NCBI GenBank assembly: GCA_035690065.1
Contig: DASSKW010000105.1
Span: 1 to 15,582, forward strand
Direction: 5' to 3'
DNA: 15,582 nt
Source: DASSKW01 sp035690065
Lineage (GTDB): Bacteria > Pseudomonadota > Gammaproteobacteria > Natronospirales > REEB76
The translations under genes and the position numbers were made by a program. How positions within the stretch are numbered: position 1 is the stretch's first letter; each line of letters opens with the position of its first letter. Of this stretch, positions 1 through 7,809 are shown piece after piece. The notes below the pieces were generated by a model. That model ran no database searches. It saw only the letters and a program-made list of their open reading frames with translations, and was not told the origin of the DNA.

Positions 1-76
1 GCTTGAGATATGACGACGAGACGCTGTGAACTGGAGTAGAATCCGGTTTCCAGGATATTTTGTTACTCATATTTGG

Positions 77-96
77 GTTACACTTTTCGGTGTAAC
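77..96 (+). other. Short inverted repeat upstream of the DUF1820 gene
   Basis: GTTACAC (77-83) and GTGTAAC (90-96) are perfect 7-base arms around a six-base TTTTCG loop, 18 bases before the chosen ATG. It could be a small hairpin in the 5' untranslated region or a protein-binding site. No clear Shine-Dalgarno sequence lies between it and the ATG, so it could also influence translation. The 76 bases to its left hold no recognisable gene. Confidence 0.4.
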
Positions 97-114
97 TACA
101 CTCGGTACCGTCTT

Positions 115-447
115 ATGCCTGCTCGCCACATCTTCAAGATCACCTTCATGAACCAGGGCAAGATCTATGAGGTCTATGCCCGCAAGGTCAGTCAGGAAGG
201 TTTTTGGGGCTTCATCGAGGTCGAGCAACTGGTGTTCGGCGAGCGTTCCGGGGTGGTAGTGGATCCGGGCGAAGAAAAACTCAAGGACGAATTCGCCGGG
301 GTGAAGCGCACCTACATACCGATGCATGCGGTGATCCGGATTGATGAAGTGGCCCAAGAGGGCGTGGCCAAGATCGTGACGCCCGAGGCGGGCAGCAACG
401 TGACGCCGTTTCCGATGCCGGTCTATACGCCCGGCAACAAGAAATGA
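115..447 (+). CDS. DUF1820 family protein
   Basis: A small soluble protein of 110 residues. The family is recognised from its conserved core: FMNQGKIYEVYAR near the N terminus, WGFIEVEQLVFGERS in the middle, then VVVDPGEEKLKDEF and IPMHAVIRIDEV, ending in a proline-rich PFPMPVYTP tail. DUF1820 proteins are about this length and occur mainly in Gamma- and some Betaproteobacteria; their function is unknown. There is no signal peptide, membrane segment or obvious catalytic motif, so it is probably cytoplasmic. The reading frame is open back to a TTG at position 73, but the ATG at 115 gives the family's usual N terminus. No convincing ribosome binding site precedes it. The next gene begins 40 bases downstream on the same strand, so the two may be co-transcribed. 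Confidence 0.88.
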   Translation: MPARHIFKITFMNQGKIYEVYARKVSQEGFWGFIEVEQLVFGERSGVVVDPGEEKLKDEFAGVKRTYIPMHAVIRIDEVAQEGVAKIVTPEAGSNVTPFPMPVYTPGNKK

Positions 448-487
448 TCCTGATCCCCCTTTCTTATCCCGTCGGACACTTCTGAAC

Positions 488-1246
488 ATGCGCTTCGCTT
501 CATTGGGCAGCGGCAGTCGTGGTAATGCCACGCTGATCGAAGCGGATGGGACGCGGGTGCTGGTGGATTGCGGTTTCTCGCTAAGTGAGACCAAAGCACG
601 GCTGGCACGACTCGCTGTCGAACCCGAATCCATCGCCGCGATCCTGGTGACGCACGAACATACCGACCATGCCAGCGGGGTGGCGCGATTGGCCGCGCGC
701 TTCGATATTCCGGTCTGGAGCACGGCGGGCACGCTGGCTGCCTGTGCCCGGTACGGATTGGAATCCGCGCAGTTGTTCAACCCGCATGACGTCTTTTCGA
801 TCGGCGGGCTGGAGATCGCCCCGGTGGCGGTGCCACACGATGCGCGCGAACCTTCGCAGTTCATCTTCAGCGATGGGGATTGCCGCTTCGGGGTGTTGAC
901 CGATACCGGGCATATCACCCCGCACATAGAACGTGTATTCGATGGCTGCGAAGCCTTATTGCTGGAATGCAATCACGATGCCGGGCGCTTGCTGGATGGC
1001 CCTTATCCGCCGAGCCTGAAGGCTCGGGTCGGCGGCCCGTTGGGGCATCTGAGCAATGCGCAGGCCGCCGGCTTGCTGGCCGCGCTCGACCTGAGCCGCT
1101 TACGGCACCTGGTCGCGGCGCATCTTTCCGACAAGAACAACACGCCAGCCATGGCGCAGGCGGCACTGGCGGCAGTGGCAGGCTGTGAGCCGGACTGGAT
1201 CGCGGTGGCGGACCAGAGCGATGGCCTGGATTGGCGCGAGGTTTGA
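488..1246 (+). CDS. MBL-fold metallo-hydrolase (YycJ/WalJ-like)
   Basis: A 252-residue cytoplasmic metallo-beta-lactamase-fold hydrolase. It opens with the typical RFASLGSGSRGNATLIEA strand-loop. The zinc-binding signature THEHTDH follows, with ligands His56, His58, Asp60 and His61. Further family positions are VPHDAREP (residues 116-123), TDTGHIT, ECNHD and the late VAAHLSDKNN histidine. The compact SLGSGSRGN start and the short length place it with the YycJ/WalJ and PhnP-like branch, whose members are thought to act on phosphodiesters or nucleic acid. The true substrate cannot be told from sequence, and no beta-lactamase activity is implied. There is no signal peptide. It lies between the DUF1820 gene and purL. 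A weak GGA-type ribosome binding site precedes ATG 488. Confidence 0.87.
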   Translation: MRFASLGSGSRGNATLIEADGTRVLVDCGFSLSETKARLARLAVEPESIAAILVTHEHTDHASGVARLAARFDIPVWSTAGTLAACARYGLESAQLFNPHDVFSIGGLEIAPVAVPHDAREPSQFIFSDGDCRFGVLTDTGHITPHIERVFDGCEALLLECNHDAGRLLDGPYPPSLKARVGGPLGHLSNAQAAGLLAALDLSRLRHLVAAHLSDKNNTPAMAQAALAAVAGCEPDWIAVADQSDGLDWREV

Positions 1247-1281
1247 GCCGGACTGAGGTGGAGTGCCTGACCGGCTTCGGC

Positions 1282-1307
1282 TAAAATAGCGCTCCGCCTC
1301 GCTAAGG
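1282..1307 (+). promoter_or_regulatory. Candidate purL promoter (-10) and ribosome binding site
   Basis: A TAAAAT -10-like hexamer (1282-1287) sits within the small inverted repeat GCTAAAATAGC, inside G+C-rich sequence. No good -35 is visible at 16-18 bases upstream. AAGGA at 1303-1307 is a suitably spaced ribosome binding site for ATG 1315. No PurR-type operator was recognised. Confidence 0.4.
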
Positions 1308-1314
1308 ACCGATC

Positions 1315-4300
1315 ATGCTGCAGTTCCGTGGTAGCCCGGCCCTTTCCCACTTCCGTATCCAGAAACTGCTGAACGCGCTGCGCGAGAAGCTGCCGTCTGT
1401 GACCGGGCTGGCGGCTGAATACCATTATTTCATCGATGCGGATGCCAATCTGGGCGGACAGGAGCGCGGCCTGCTGGACCGTCTGCTGGATGACGAGGCG
1501 CATCCCGTTGCATCGCAGGTCCCGGCCGGAGGCTTGCTACTGTGCGTGCCGCGGCTCGGCACCATCTCGCCCTGGGCCAGCAAGGCCACCGATATCGCCC
1601 GCAGCTGCGGGCTGACGAGCATCCGGCGCATCGAACGCGGAATCGCCTGTTACGTGCAATGCGGTGAGACTGCACCGGGTGCAGATGAATTGAGTTTGTT
1701 GGCACCGGTCCTGCACGATCGCATGGTCCAGACCGTGTTGTTCAAGTTTGACGATGCGGAGCGGTTGTTCGTACGTGCGCAACCGGCACCGTTGCAACAC
1801 ATCAAGGTGCTTGCAGGTGGACGTGAAGCGCTGGCCGAGGCAAATCGCAAATTCGGTTTCGCACTTTCGGATGACGAGATCGATTACCTGACCGAGAACT
1901 TCCGCCGTCTGCAACGCGATCCCACCGATGTCGAGTTGATGATGTTCGCGCAAGCGAACTCGGAGCATTGCCGACACAAGATCTTTCGCGGCGATTGGAT
2001 CATCGACGGCAAGCCGCAGGATATCTCGCTGTTCGACATGATTCGGCGCACCCACACCAACAATCCACGCGGTGTGTTATCGGCTTATCGGGATAACGCT
2101 TCGGTGATTGCCGGTTATCAGGGCGGTCGGTTCTTTCCCGATCCGCGTAATCGGCTGTACGGATATCACCCTGAAGATATCCATATCCTGATGAAAGTGG
2201 AGACCCACAATCATCCGACCGCGATCTCGCCGTTCCCCGGCGCGGCGACGGGTTCCGGTGGCGAGATCCGCGACGAAGGCGCGACTGGACGTGGCGCGAA
2301 ACCGAAAGCCGGGCTCACCGGGTTCTCGGTGTCCAATCTGCGCATCCCCGGTTTCGTGCAACCCTGGGAACAGGATCACGGCAAACCAGGACGCATCGCT
2401 TCCGCACTGGAGATCATGCTCGATGGTCCCATCGGCGGTGCGGCATTCAATAATGAATTCGGTCGCCCGAACATCTGCGGTTATTTCCGCAGCTACGAGC
2501 AGCAGGCGGGTGAGCTGCTGCGCGGCTATCACAAGCCGATCATGATCGCAGGCGGGCTCGGCAATATCCGTGCCGGACATGTGGAAAAACAGATCTTGCC
2601 GGCGGGTGCCAGGATCGTGGTGCTGGGTGGTCCAGCCATGAAGATCGGTCTGGGCGGTGGCGCCGCTTCCAGCGTCGCGAGCGGGACCAGTTCAGAAGAT
2701 CTGGATTTTGCTTCGGTGCAACGCGGTAATCCTGAACTGCAGCGCCGTGCCCAGGAAGTGATCGATTGCTGTTGGGCGCGGGGCGACGCAAATCCGATTA
2801 TCTCGGTGCATGACGTCGGTGCGGGTGGATTGTCGAATGCAGTACCGGAGATCATAGACGCCAGCCAGCGCGGCGGCGTATTCGACCTGCGCAGTATCCC
2901 GAACGACGAGCCGGGTATGTCGCCGATGGAGATCTGGTGCAACGAGGCTCAGGAACGCTACGTGCTGGCGGTGGCGCCGAATCGTTTGCCGGAGTTCGAG
3001 CAGCTTTGTCTGCGTGAACGTTGTCCGTATGCAGTGATCGGCGAGGCGACCGGGGAAAAGATGCTGGTAGTGCTCGACCCGCATTTCAACGAGCGTCCGG
3101 TGGACATGCCCATGGAAGTGCTGCTGGGCAAAGCGCCGAAGATGCTGCGTGAGGTCGAGCGGCGGACTTCGCCGCAGCAGGATTTCGATACCGCCAGACT
3201 TGATCTGCGCGACAGCGCGATGCGCGTGCTGAGCCTGCCGACGGTCGCTGACAAGGGCTTCCTTATCACCATCGGTGATCGCACTGTCGGCGGCATGGTC
3301 TGCCGCGATCAGATGGTGGGTCCGTGGCAGGTGCCGGTCAGCGATGTCGCGGTGACGGCTGCGAGCTATGACGGTTATCACGGTGAAGCGATGGCGATGG
3401 GCGAGCGGGCACCGATCGCAGTGTTGGATGCGCCGGCCTCAGGCCGTATGGCGATCGCGGAAGCGATCACCAACATCGCTGCTGCTGACATCGGCACGCT
3501 CGACAAGGTGCGGTTATCCGCCAACTGGATGGCCGCTTGCGGTCAGGCCGGCGAAGACGCAGCACTTTACGACACGGTACACGCGGTCAGCGATATGTGC
3601 GTGGCGCTGGATATCGCGATCCCGGTGGGCAAGGATTCCCTGTCCATGAAGACCGTGTGGGAACAGGCGGGCGTCAGCCAGACCATGACTGCGCCGGTTT
3701 CACTGGTCGTGACTGCTTTCGCGCCGGTCAGGGACATCCGGCATACGCTGACGCCCGTGCTCGACACTGGAGCCGATACCCGGCTGCTGTTGATCGATCT
3801 CGGTGCAGGACGTAACCGGCTGGGTGGCTCCTGTCTCACCCAGGTCTATGCAACGACCGGTGCGGCAACGCCGGATATCGATGACCCGGCGTTATTGGGC
3901 GCCTTCTTTACTGCGATCCAGGAATTGGTGGGCGAACGACAACTGCTGGCCTACCACGACCGTTCCGATGGCGGTGTATTCGTAACGCTCTGTGAGATGG
4001 CATTTGCCTCGCATTGCGGCATCGAGGCGCACCTGGATGCGCTGGGTAACGATGCCGTGGCGGCGTTGTTTGCCGAAGAAGCAGGCGCGGTGATACAGGT
4101 GCGCTCGCAGGATCTGGCGGCGGTGGAAGCCGTGTTCGCCCGGCACGGGCTTGAACATTGCGCGCACGTGATCGGCGCGCCACGCAAGGATGATCGACTC
4201 ATAATCAGCCGGCAGCGCAAACATCTTATCGAGGAATCACGCATCACTCTGCAACGTGCCTGGAGTGAAGTCAGTTTCCAGATGCAGCGCCTGCGTGACA

Positions 4301-5196
4301 ACCCTGCGTGTGCGGAGCAGGAATTTGCCGCCAAACTCGATCCCGCCGATCCGGGCCTGCATATCAAGCTGCGGTTTGATCCGGCTGAAGATATCGCCGC
4401 GCCTTATATTGCGAAAGGGATCAGGCCGCAGATCGCCATCCTGCGTGAGCAAGGCGTCAATGGCCAGTTGGAGATGGCGGCTGCGTTCGATCGGGCGGGC
4501 TTCGATGCGATCGATGTACACATGACCGACATCCAGCAAGGTCGTGTGAGCCTTATGGATTTCAAGGGTCTGGTCGCCGGTGGTGGATTCTCCTACGGCG
4601 ATGTCCTCGGTGCCGGGCAAGGCTGGGCGAAATCGATCCTGTTCAATAATCGCGCGCGCGACGAGTTCAGCAATTTCTTTGCGCGCATGGACAGCTTCGG
4701 TCTCGGGGTGTGCAATGGCTGCCAGATGATGGCGGGTCTGGGAGATATCATTCCCGGAACCGCCGGCTGGCCACGTTTCGTGCGCAACACTTCGGAGCAA
4801 TTCGAGGCACGACTGGCACTGGTCGAACTGCTGCCTTCGCTGTCCCTGTTCTTTACCGGCATGGAAGGCACGGTGTTGCCGGTAGCGGTGGCACATGGTG
4901 AAGGGCGCGCGGCTTTTTCAAATCCGGATGGGGCGCAGAAGCTGCTCGCCAGTGGCCGGATAGCGATGCGTTTCGTTGATAATCACGAACTCGCCACGGT
5001 AAATTATCCAGCGAACCCGAACGGTTCGCCGCTGGGTATCACCGGTATCACCAATACCGATGGACGTTTCACCTTGTTGATGCCGCACCCGGAACGGGTA
5101 TTCCGTGCGGTACAGATGTCCTGGCATCCCCGCGAACTGGGCGAGGACTCGCCCTGGATGCGGATGTTCAGGAACGCACGTGACTGGGTGGGGTGA
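1315..5196 (+). CDS. purL: Phosphoribosylformylglycinamidine synthase (FGAM synthetase)
   Basis: This enzyme catalyses the fourth step of de novo purine synthesis: FGAR + glutamine + ATP to FGAM + glutamate. It is the large single-chain form, 1293 residues against about 1295 in E. coli. The order is a PurS-like N-terminal domain (about 1-150), a linker, two AIR-synthase-type halves (about 230-980) and a C-terminal class I glutamine amidotransferase (about 1035-1293). The substrate-binding VETHNHPTAISPFPGAATG segment starts at residue 295. In the amidotransferase, GVCNGCQMM carries the nucleophile Cys1133, and PHPER supplies His1258 and Glu1260. These lie two positions below the E. coli numbers. 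GGFSYGDVLGAGQGWAKS, the oxyanion-loop region, is also intact. The gene appears complete and functional. AAGGA at 1303-1307 supports the ATG. It may be transcribed alone, and it is followed by a convergent gene. Confidence 0.98.
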   Translation: MLQFRGSPALSHFRIQKLLNALREKLPSVTGLAAEYHYFIDADANLGGQERGLLDRLLDDEAHPVASQVPAGGLLLCVPRLGTISPWASKATDIARSCGLTSIRRIERGIACYVQCGETAPGADELSLLAPVLHDRMVQTVLFKFDDAERLFVRAQPAPLQHIKVLAGGREALAEANRKFGFALSDDEIDYLTENFRRLQRDPTDVELMMFAQANSEHCRHKIFRGDWIIDGKPQDISLFDMIRRTHTNNPRGVLSAYRDNASVIAGYQGGRFFPDPRNRLYGYHPEDIHILMKVETHNHPTAISPFPGAATGSGGEIRDEGATGRGAKPKAGLTGFSVSNLRIPGFVQPWEQDHGKPGRIASALEIMLDGPIGGAAFNNEFGRPNICGYFRSYEQQAGELLRGYHKPIMIAGGLGNIRAGHVEKQILPAGARIVVLGGPAMKIGLGGGAASSVASGTSSEDLDFASVQRGNPELQRRAQEVIDCCWARGDANPIISVHDVGAGGLSNAVPEIIDASQRGGVFDLRSIPNDEPGMSPMEIWCNEAQERYVLAVAPNRLPEFEQLCLRERCPYAVIGEATGEKMLVVLDPHFNERPVDMPMEVLLGKAPKMLREVERRTSPQQDFDTARLDLRDSAMRVLSLPTVADKGFLITIGDRTVGGMVCRDQMVGPWQVPVSDVAVTAASYDGYHGEAMAMGERAPIAVLDAPASGRMAIAEAITNIAAADIGTLDKVRLSANWMAACGQAGEDAALYDTVHAVSDMCVALDIAIPVGKDSLSMKTVWEQAGVSQTMTAPVSLVVTAFAPVRDIRHTLTPVLDTGADTRLLLIDLGAGRNRLGGSCLTQVYATTGAATPDIDDPALLGAFFTAIQELVGERQLLAYHDRSDGGVFVTLCEMAFASHCGIEAHLDALGNDAVAALFAEEAGAVIQVRSQDLAAVEAVFARHGLEHCAHVIGAPRKDDRLIISRQRKHLIEESRITLQRAWSEVSFQMQRLRDNPACAEQEFAAKLDPADPGLHIKLRFDPAEDIAAPYIAKGIRPQIAILREQGVNGQLEMAAAFDRAGFDAIDVHMTDIQQGRVSLMDFKGLVAGGGFSYGDVLGAGQGWAKSILFNNRARDEFSNFFARMDSFGLGVCNGCQMMAGLGDIIPGTAGWPRFVRNTSEQFEARLALVELLPSLSLFFTGMEGTVLPVAVAHGEGRAAFSNPDGAQKLLASGRIAMRFVDNHELATVNYPANPNGSPLGITGITNTDGRFTLLMPHPERVFRAVQMSWHPRELGEDSPWMRMFRNARDWVG

Positions 5197-5382
5197 AGAT
5201 CGGTGGACCGGGTAGCAGCACTCTCGGTATCGAGGTCCAATTCTTTCTCAGCTCAGTAACGATCCTGCGAGCCGGTGCAAGTTCCTGCCGAAGCCATTCC
5301 CCGGAACCCGATGCTTGCACGGCAAGCCGTGTTATCGAATCGTCAAAAGCATACCGCTTCCCGGTTCAAGGCGAGATTGCAA

Positions 5383-6858
5383 TTAACTGCAGATACGTGA
5401 ACCGGTGATTGGCTGGCAATAGGAGTGTTGCCAGCGGTCATTTGGGTGCTGTTCCGTGCCTGGGGTGCTCTGGAAACTGTGCAGCCTGATTATCTTGATC
5501 GGGCCCTGAGCGCTTTGCTGGATCTGGCTATATTCCGTTGTGGTGGAACCAGTCTGAACAGGGGCAGCTTTAACAGCTGGTTTCGATAGTGAGGGCTGTG
5601 CTGGCAGTGGCTCAGGTCTTGCTGCGATCGGTGCAGGCAGGGCAATCTCTGCTGTCGATGTGATGAGCGTTGGTGATTCCTGGATATGGAACTGGCTGAT
5701 GTGTGCAGGCGCCACACTGGGTTTGATCGCGGTGTACTGAAAATGCGGCTGCTGGGTAACCGGAGTCGCATGCTGCCGGTAAGCCTGATGTACCTGACTG
5801 GTCTCGCTCAGTATCCCGGGCAGGGCAATGGACGGGGCGTGAATCTGGATGTGATGGGGTTGTCCGAGAGAGAAACTCAGGCCCAGCATCAGGATCGCGA
5901 CGACGAATGCCGTGAACCAGCCATTCCCCGATGTCGAATGCAGGATGTCTCCTCTTGGATAAAGCAACCGGTCAACCCGCATGACCAATTCGCCTCCATC
6001 AAGTCCGATCGCCGTGACCGGGCGCTGGTGCTGCAAGCCCGCGAGCTCTGTCAGCGCGCGCGCGTAATCCAGCGCATCGCCGCAGGTGCGGACTGCAAGA
6101 TCGTCACAGCACAGTTCACGCTGGTGACGGATATCCCGCGATATCCAGCGGACGACTGGGTGGTAGAAGAGTATGGTTTCGACGAGAAGCTGGAGCAGAT
6201 TTACCAGGTAGTCGTGACGGCTGATATGGGCCAGTTCATGAGCGATTATCATCTCGAGTTGATAGGGACTCAATCCTGCGATCGTGCTCGGGGGGATCAG
6301 GATTACCGGTTTGAGACAACCGATCGTGCATGGCACCAGGATCTTTGCCGAGGTGGCTATGCGGACGATCCGGGTGATGCCCAGCCTTGTCGCGAGTTGC
6401 CCGACTTTGGGTTGCCAGAGCGGCAAGTGTGTGATCGAAGCGGGTGCCGCGAGGACGGACGCCTGTTTCCAACCGCTGAATGTACGCAAGGCCATGAGTG
6501 CGACTCCGGCGCACCAGATCGGTACAGACCACGGGACCAGCGGTTGTATCAGCATGTGGAAATGCTGGATGAGGGTGCTATTCGAGATCGCAGCTGCGTA
6601 GGCCGCTGACGAGGAGCTTGCAACTGCGGATGGTGCAATTGCATTGAGATGCATGAATGTGATTATCGGCAGGACGGTGAGCAAGCCCAGTGCGCTTAGC
6701 GCGAGCATGTATAGCGTCGCGGGTTTGGTGGTGCGCAACATGAAGCGGGCGACCGCATATGCCATCCCGACCAAGGCACCCTGCCAGACAAAATGCAGCA
6801 AGGTCCAGCCCAGATTGCTGATCAAGGGGCTATCGATCAAGGTATTTACGCTGATCAT
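5383..6858 (-). CDS. M56 family (BlaR1/MecR1-like) membrane metalloprotease
   Basis: A 491-residue integral membrane protease, the probable signal transducer for the BlaI-type repressor encoded just upstream. Hydrophobic segments lie at about 17-40, 46-70, 108-128 and 312-332. Between the third and fourth is the gluzincin site: HELAH at 207-211, with the further acidic ligand region RHQRELCCDD (244-253). In BlaR1/MecR1, activation leads to loss of the repressor. Those proteins end in a penicillin-binding sensor of about 260 residues. Here the part after the last membrane segment is only about 155 residues, rich in Pro, Ala, Gln and Ser, with no SxxK-type sensor fold that I can see. The signal is therefore unlikely to be covalent beta-lactam capture. 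Its start overlaps the repressor stop by four bases (ATGA), indicating translational coupling. The last 30 residues look atypical and could follow a frameshift. Confidence 0.87.
   Translation of the reverse strand: MISVNTLIDSPLISNLGWTLLHFVWQGALVGMAYAVARFMLRTTKPATLYMLALSALGLLTVLPIITFMHLNAIAPSAVASSSSAAYAAAISNSTLIQHFHMLIQPLVPWSVPIWCAGVALMALRTFSGWKQASVLAAPASITHLPLWQPKVGQLATRLGITRIVRIATSAKILVPCTIGCLKPVILIPPSTIAGLSPYQLEMIIAHELAHISRHDYLVNLLQLLVETILFYHPVVRWISRDIRHQRELCCDDLAVRTCGDALDYARALTELAGLQHQRPVTAIGLDGGELVMRVDRLLYPRGDILHSTSGNGWFTAFVVAILMLGLSFSLGQPHHIQIHAPSIALPGILSETSQVHQAYRQHATPVTQQPHFQYTAIKPSVAPAHISQFHIQESPTLITSTAEIALPAPIAARPEPLPAQPSLSKPAVKAAPVQTGSTTTEYSQIQQSAQGPIKIIRLHSFQSTPGTEQHPNDRWQHSYCQPITGSRICS
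5412..5435. repeat. Inverted repeat in the 3' end of the M56 gene
   Basis: GCTGGCAA (5412-5419) and TTGCCAGC (5428-5435) are perfect 8-base arms around an 8-base loop. It lies within the last codons of the M56 gene and about 215 bases past the purL stop, between convergent genes. No T-run follows on either strand, so it is at best a weak bidirectional terminator. The 186 bases between purL and the M56 gene hold no other feature I can support. Confidence 0.35.
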
Positions 6859-7268
6859 GATCTGTTGTCCTCGAGTTCATCCAGCCGGGCGCGGATTTTT
6901 TCGATTTCCTCGATGCTGGCGGGTTTGGCCGAGCCAAGCGCCTGCATCACCAATTCGGCTGCAGATCCTTCAAACACTCTATGCAGCAATTTGCCCAACA
7001 TCTGACGCTGCGCCTGATGCTGGGTCAATGCGGCACTGTAGACGTGGGCGCGTGCTGACTCATCCCGGTTTACCAGGCCCTTCTGGTGCATGATCTGGAG
7101 GGTACTCAGGACAGTCGTGTAGGCCGCTTCCCCGTTGCGGGGGGGCAGGGCATCATGGACCTGCCGGACAGTGACCGGCCCCAATCGCCACAACATCCGC
7201 AATAGTTCCAGTTCGGCCTCGGTCGGTTCCGGGACAGGGCTACGGGGTTGGGCTTTTCTGGGTGACAT
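6855..7268 (-). CDS. BlaI/MecI/CopY family transcriptional repressor
   Basis: A 137-residue cytoplasmic winged-helix repressor. The N-terminal domain (about 14-80) shows the family pattern PTEAELELLRMLWRLGPVTVRQVHDAL, then AAYTTVLSTLQIMHQKGLVNRD, the recognition helix and wing. The C-terminal part (about 85-137) is the dimerisation helix bundle with the typical LLHRVFEGSAAELVMQAL and IEEIEKIRARLDELE. Proteins of this family repress their own operon and target genes by binding inverted repeats, and are relieved by the partner M56 protease. That partner is encoded immediately downstream with a four-base overlap. Two perfect inverted repeats lie within 85 bases upstream and are likely operators. 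The inducer and targets are unknown; no beta-lactamase or copper gene adjoins. The ribosome binding site is weak (GCGGGAT). Confidence 0.92.
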   Translation of the reverse strand: MSPRKAQPRSPVPEPTEAELELLRMLWRLGPVTVRQVHDALPPRNGEAAYTTVLSTLQIMHQKGLVNRDESARAHVYSAALTQHQAQRQMLGKLLHRVFEGSAAELVMQALGSAKPASIEEIEKIRARLDELEDNRS

Positions 7269-7311
7269 GGCTTGAATATCCCGCTTGGTAAGGTGGTTTG
7301 GTCAAACAAGC

Positions 7312-7325
7312 ATACTTGAAGTATA
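7312..7325 (-). promoter_or_regulatory. Inverted repeat overlapping a -10 box for the repressor operon
   Basis: ATACTT (7312-7317), a single G, and AAGTAT (7319-7324) form a perfect 13-base inverted repeat. On the minus strand it contains TATACT (7325-7320), a good -10 hexamer about 52 bases ahead of the repressor ATG. An operator that overlaps the -10 would fit autorepression by the BlaI-type protein, which is inference. Confidence 0.5.
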
Positions 7326-7331
7326 GCCTAC

Positions 7332-7349
7332 CTACTAGAAACCTAGTAG
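7332..7349 (-). promoter_or_regulatory. Candidate BlaI-type operator
   Basis: CTACTAG (7332-7338) and CTAGTAG (7343-7349) are perfect 7-base arms around AAAC, 18 bases in all. The outer CTAC/GTAG bases resemble the TACA/TGTA half-sites bound by BlaI/MecI proteins. It covers the -35 region of the minus-strand promoter, and lies between the repressor gene and the divergent lipoprotein gene. A looser CTAC-N7-GTAG site occurs at 7411-7425, nearer the lipoprotein gene. Confidence 0.5.
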
Positions 7350-7453
7350 AGTGTCCCGGCGGGATTTTTTAACGCCCCTCAAAAAGACTGTACTTACGTA
7401 TATTTTAGTACTACACTAACAGTAGATTAATCATGAAACTCAGGAGAACTCTG

Positions 7454-7723
7454 ATGCTGCGCTGGGTCATAGCAATCGGTTTAGCGTTATCTCTCATGGC
7501 GTGTGCCACGCCTCCAAAACAGACACAGCAGGTCGCCACGACGGCTCCCGATGGGGAAAAGCTCATCTGTACCAGAAGCGTGGAAACCGGCTACCACATC
7601 CCGCAACGCACCTGCTATACAAAAGCGCAGGCCGAAGCCCGCAAGAAAGCCGATCAAACTGCGATGCGGAACATGCAGAATAATGGCCAGACGCTGCATG
7701 CGCCTGGAGGCCCGCCCAACTGA
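7454..7723 (+). CDS. Small Cys-containing lipoprotein
   Basis: A predicted 89-residue envelope lipoprotein. From ATG 7454 it has a short signal peptide, MLRWVIAIGLALSLMAC, with the lipobox ending at Cys17. This start is chosen over ATG 7433 because AGGAG (7442-7446) lies seven bases before it; the upstream ATG has no ribosome binding site. The mature part carries ICTRSVETGYHIPQRTCYTKAQAEARKKAD, with two cysteines 16 residues apart that could form a disulfide. This TG-x-x-(I/L)-P-x-(R/K)-x-C pattern resembles a widespread family of short uncharacterised proteobacterial exported proteins. The function is unknown. The gene is divergent from the BlaI-type repressor and shares its operator-bearing intergenic region, so it may be a target of that repressor. 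Confidence 0.75.
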   Translation: MLRWVIAIGLALSLMACATPPKQTQQVATTAPDGEKLICTRSVETGYHIPQRTCYTKAQAEARKKADQTAMRNMQNNGQTLHAPGGPPN

Positions 7724-7761
7724 TAGTTGGCGTAGTCCGAGTCAAGGTTATGTATGCATGG

Positions 7762-7796
7762 ATGGCCGGTTACAATACCGGCCATTCTCTTTTGTG
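7762..7796 (+). promoter_or_regulatory. Perfect hairpin enclosing a TACAAT -10-like box, ahead of hutU
   Basis: ATGGCCGGT (7762-7770) and ACCGGCCAT (7777-7785) are perfect 9-base arms. The loop is exactly TACAAT, a good -10 hexamer. TCTCTTTT follows. It can be read as an intrinsic terminator for the small lipoprotein gene or as the hutU promoter with its -10 in the centre of a palindrome. No good -35 is visible, and the T-run is short. Both roles are possible. Confidence 0.5.
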
Positions 7797-7809
7797 TCAG
7801 GACAATCCA

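Noticed and set aside
67..972. 301-codon open frame on the minus strand
   Set aside because: It is antisense to the DUF1820 and metallo-hydrolase genes, which have clear family motifs; its translation is Ser/Arg/Ala-rich with no motif.
4237..4896. 219-codon open frame on the minus strand
   Set aside because: It is antisense to the PurL glutaminase domain with its catalytic Cys1133.
5686..6609. 307-codon open frame on the plus strand
   Set aside because: It is antisense to the M56 protease gene, whose HELAH motif and membrane segments are clear; no domain is seen in the plus-strand product.
7433..7453. Upstream ATG for the small lipoprotein
   Set aside because: No ribosome binding site precedes it, while AGGAG is ideally placed for ATG 7454, which also gives a standard lipoprotein signal length.
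7750..7809. Upstream in-frame start for hutU
   Set aside because: It would add 20 residues overlapping the hairpin; ATG 7810 has the ribosome binding site and gives the family N terminus.
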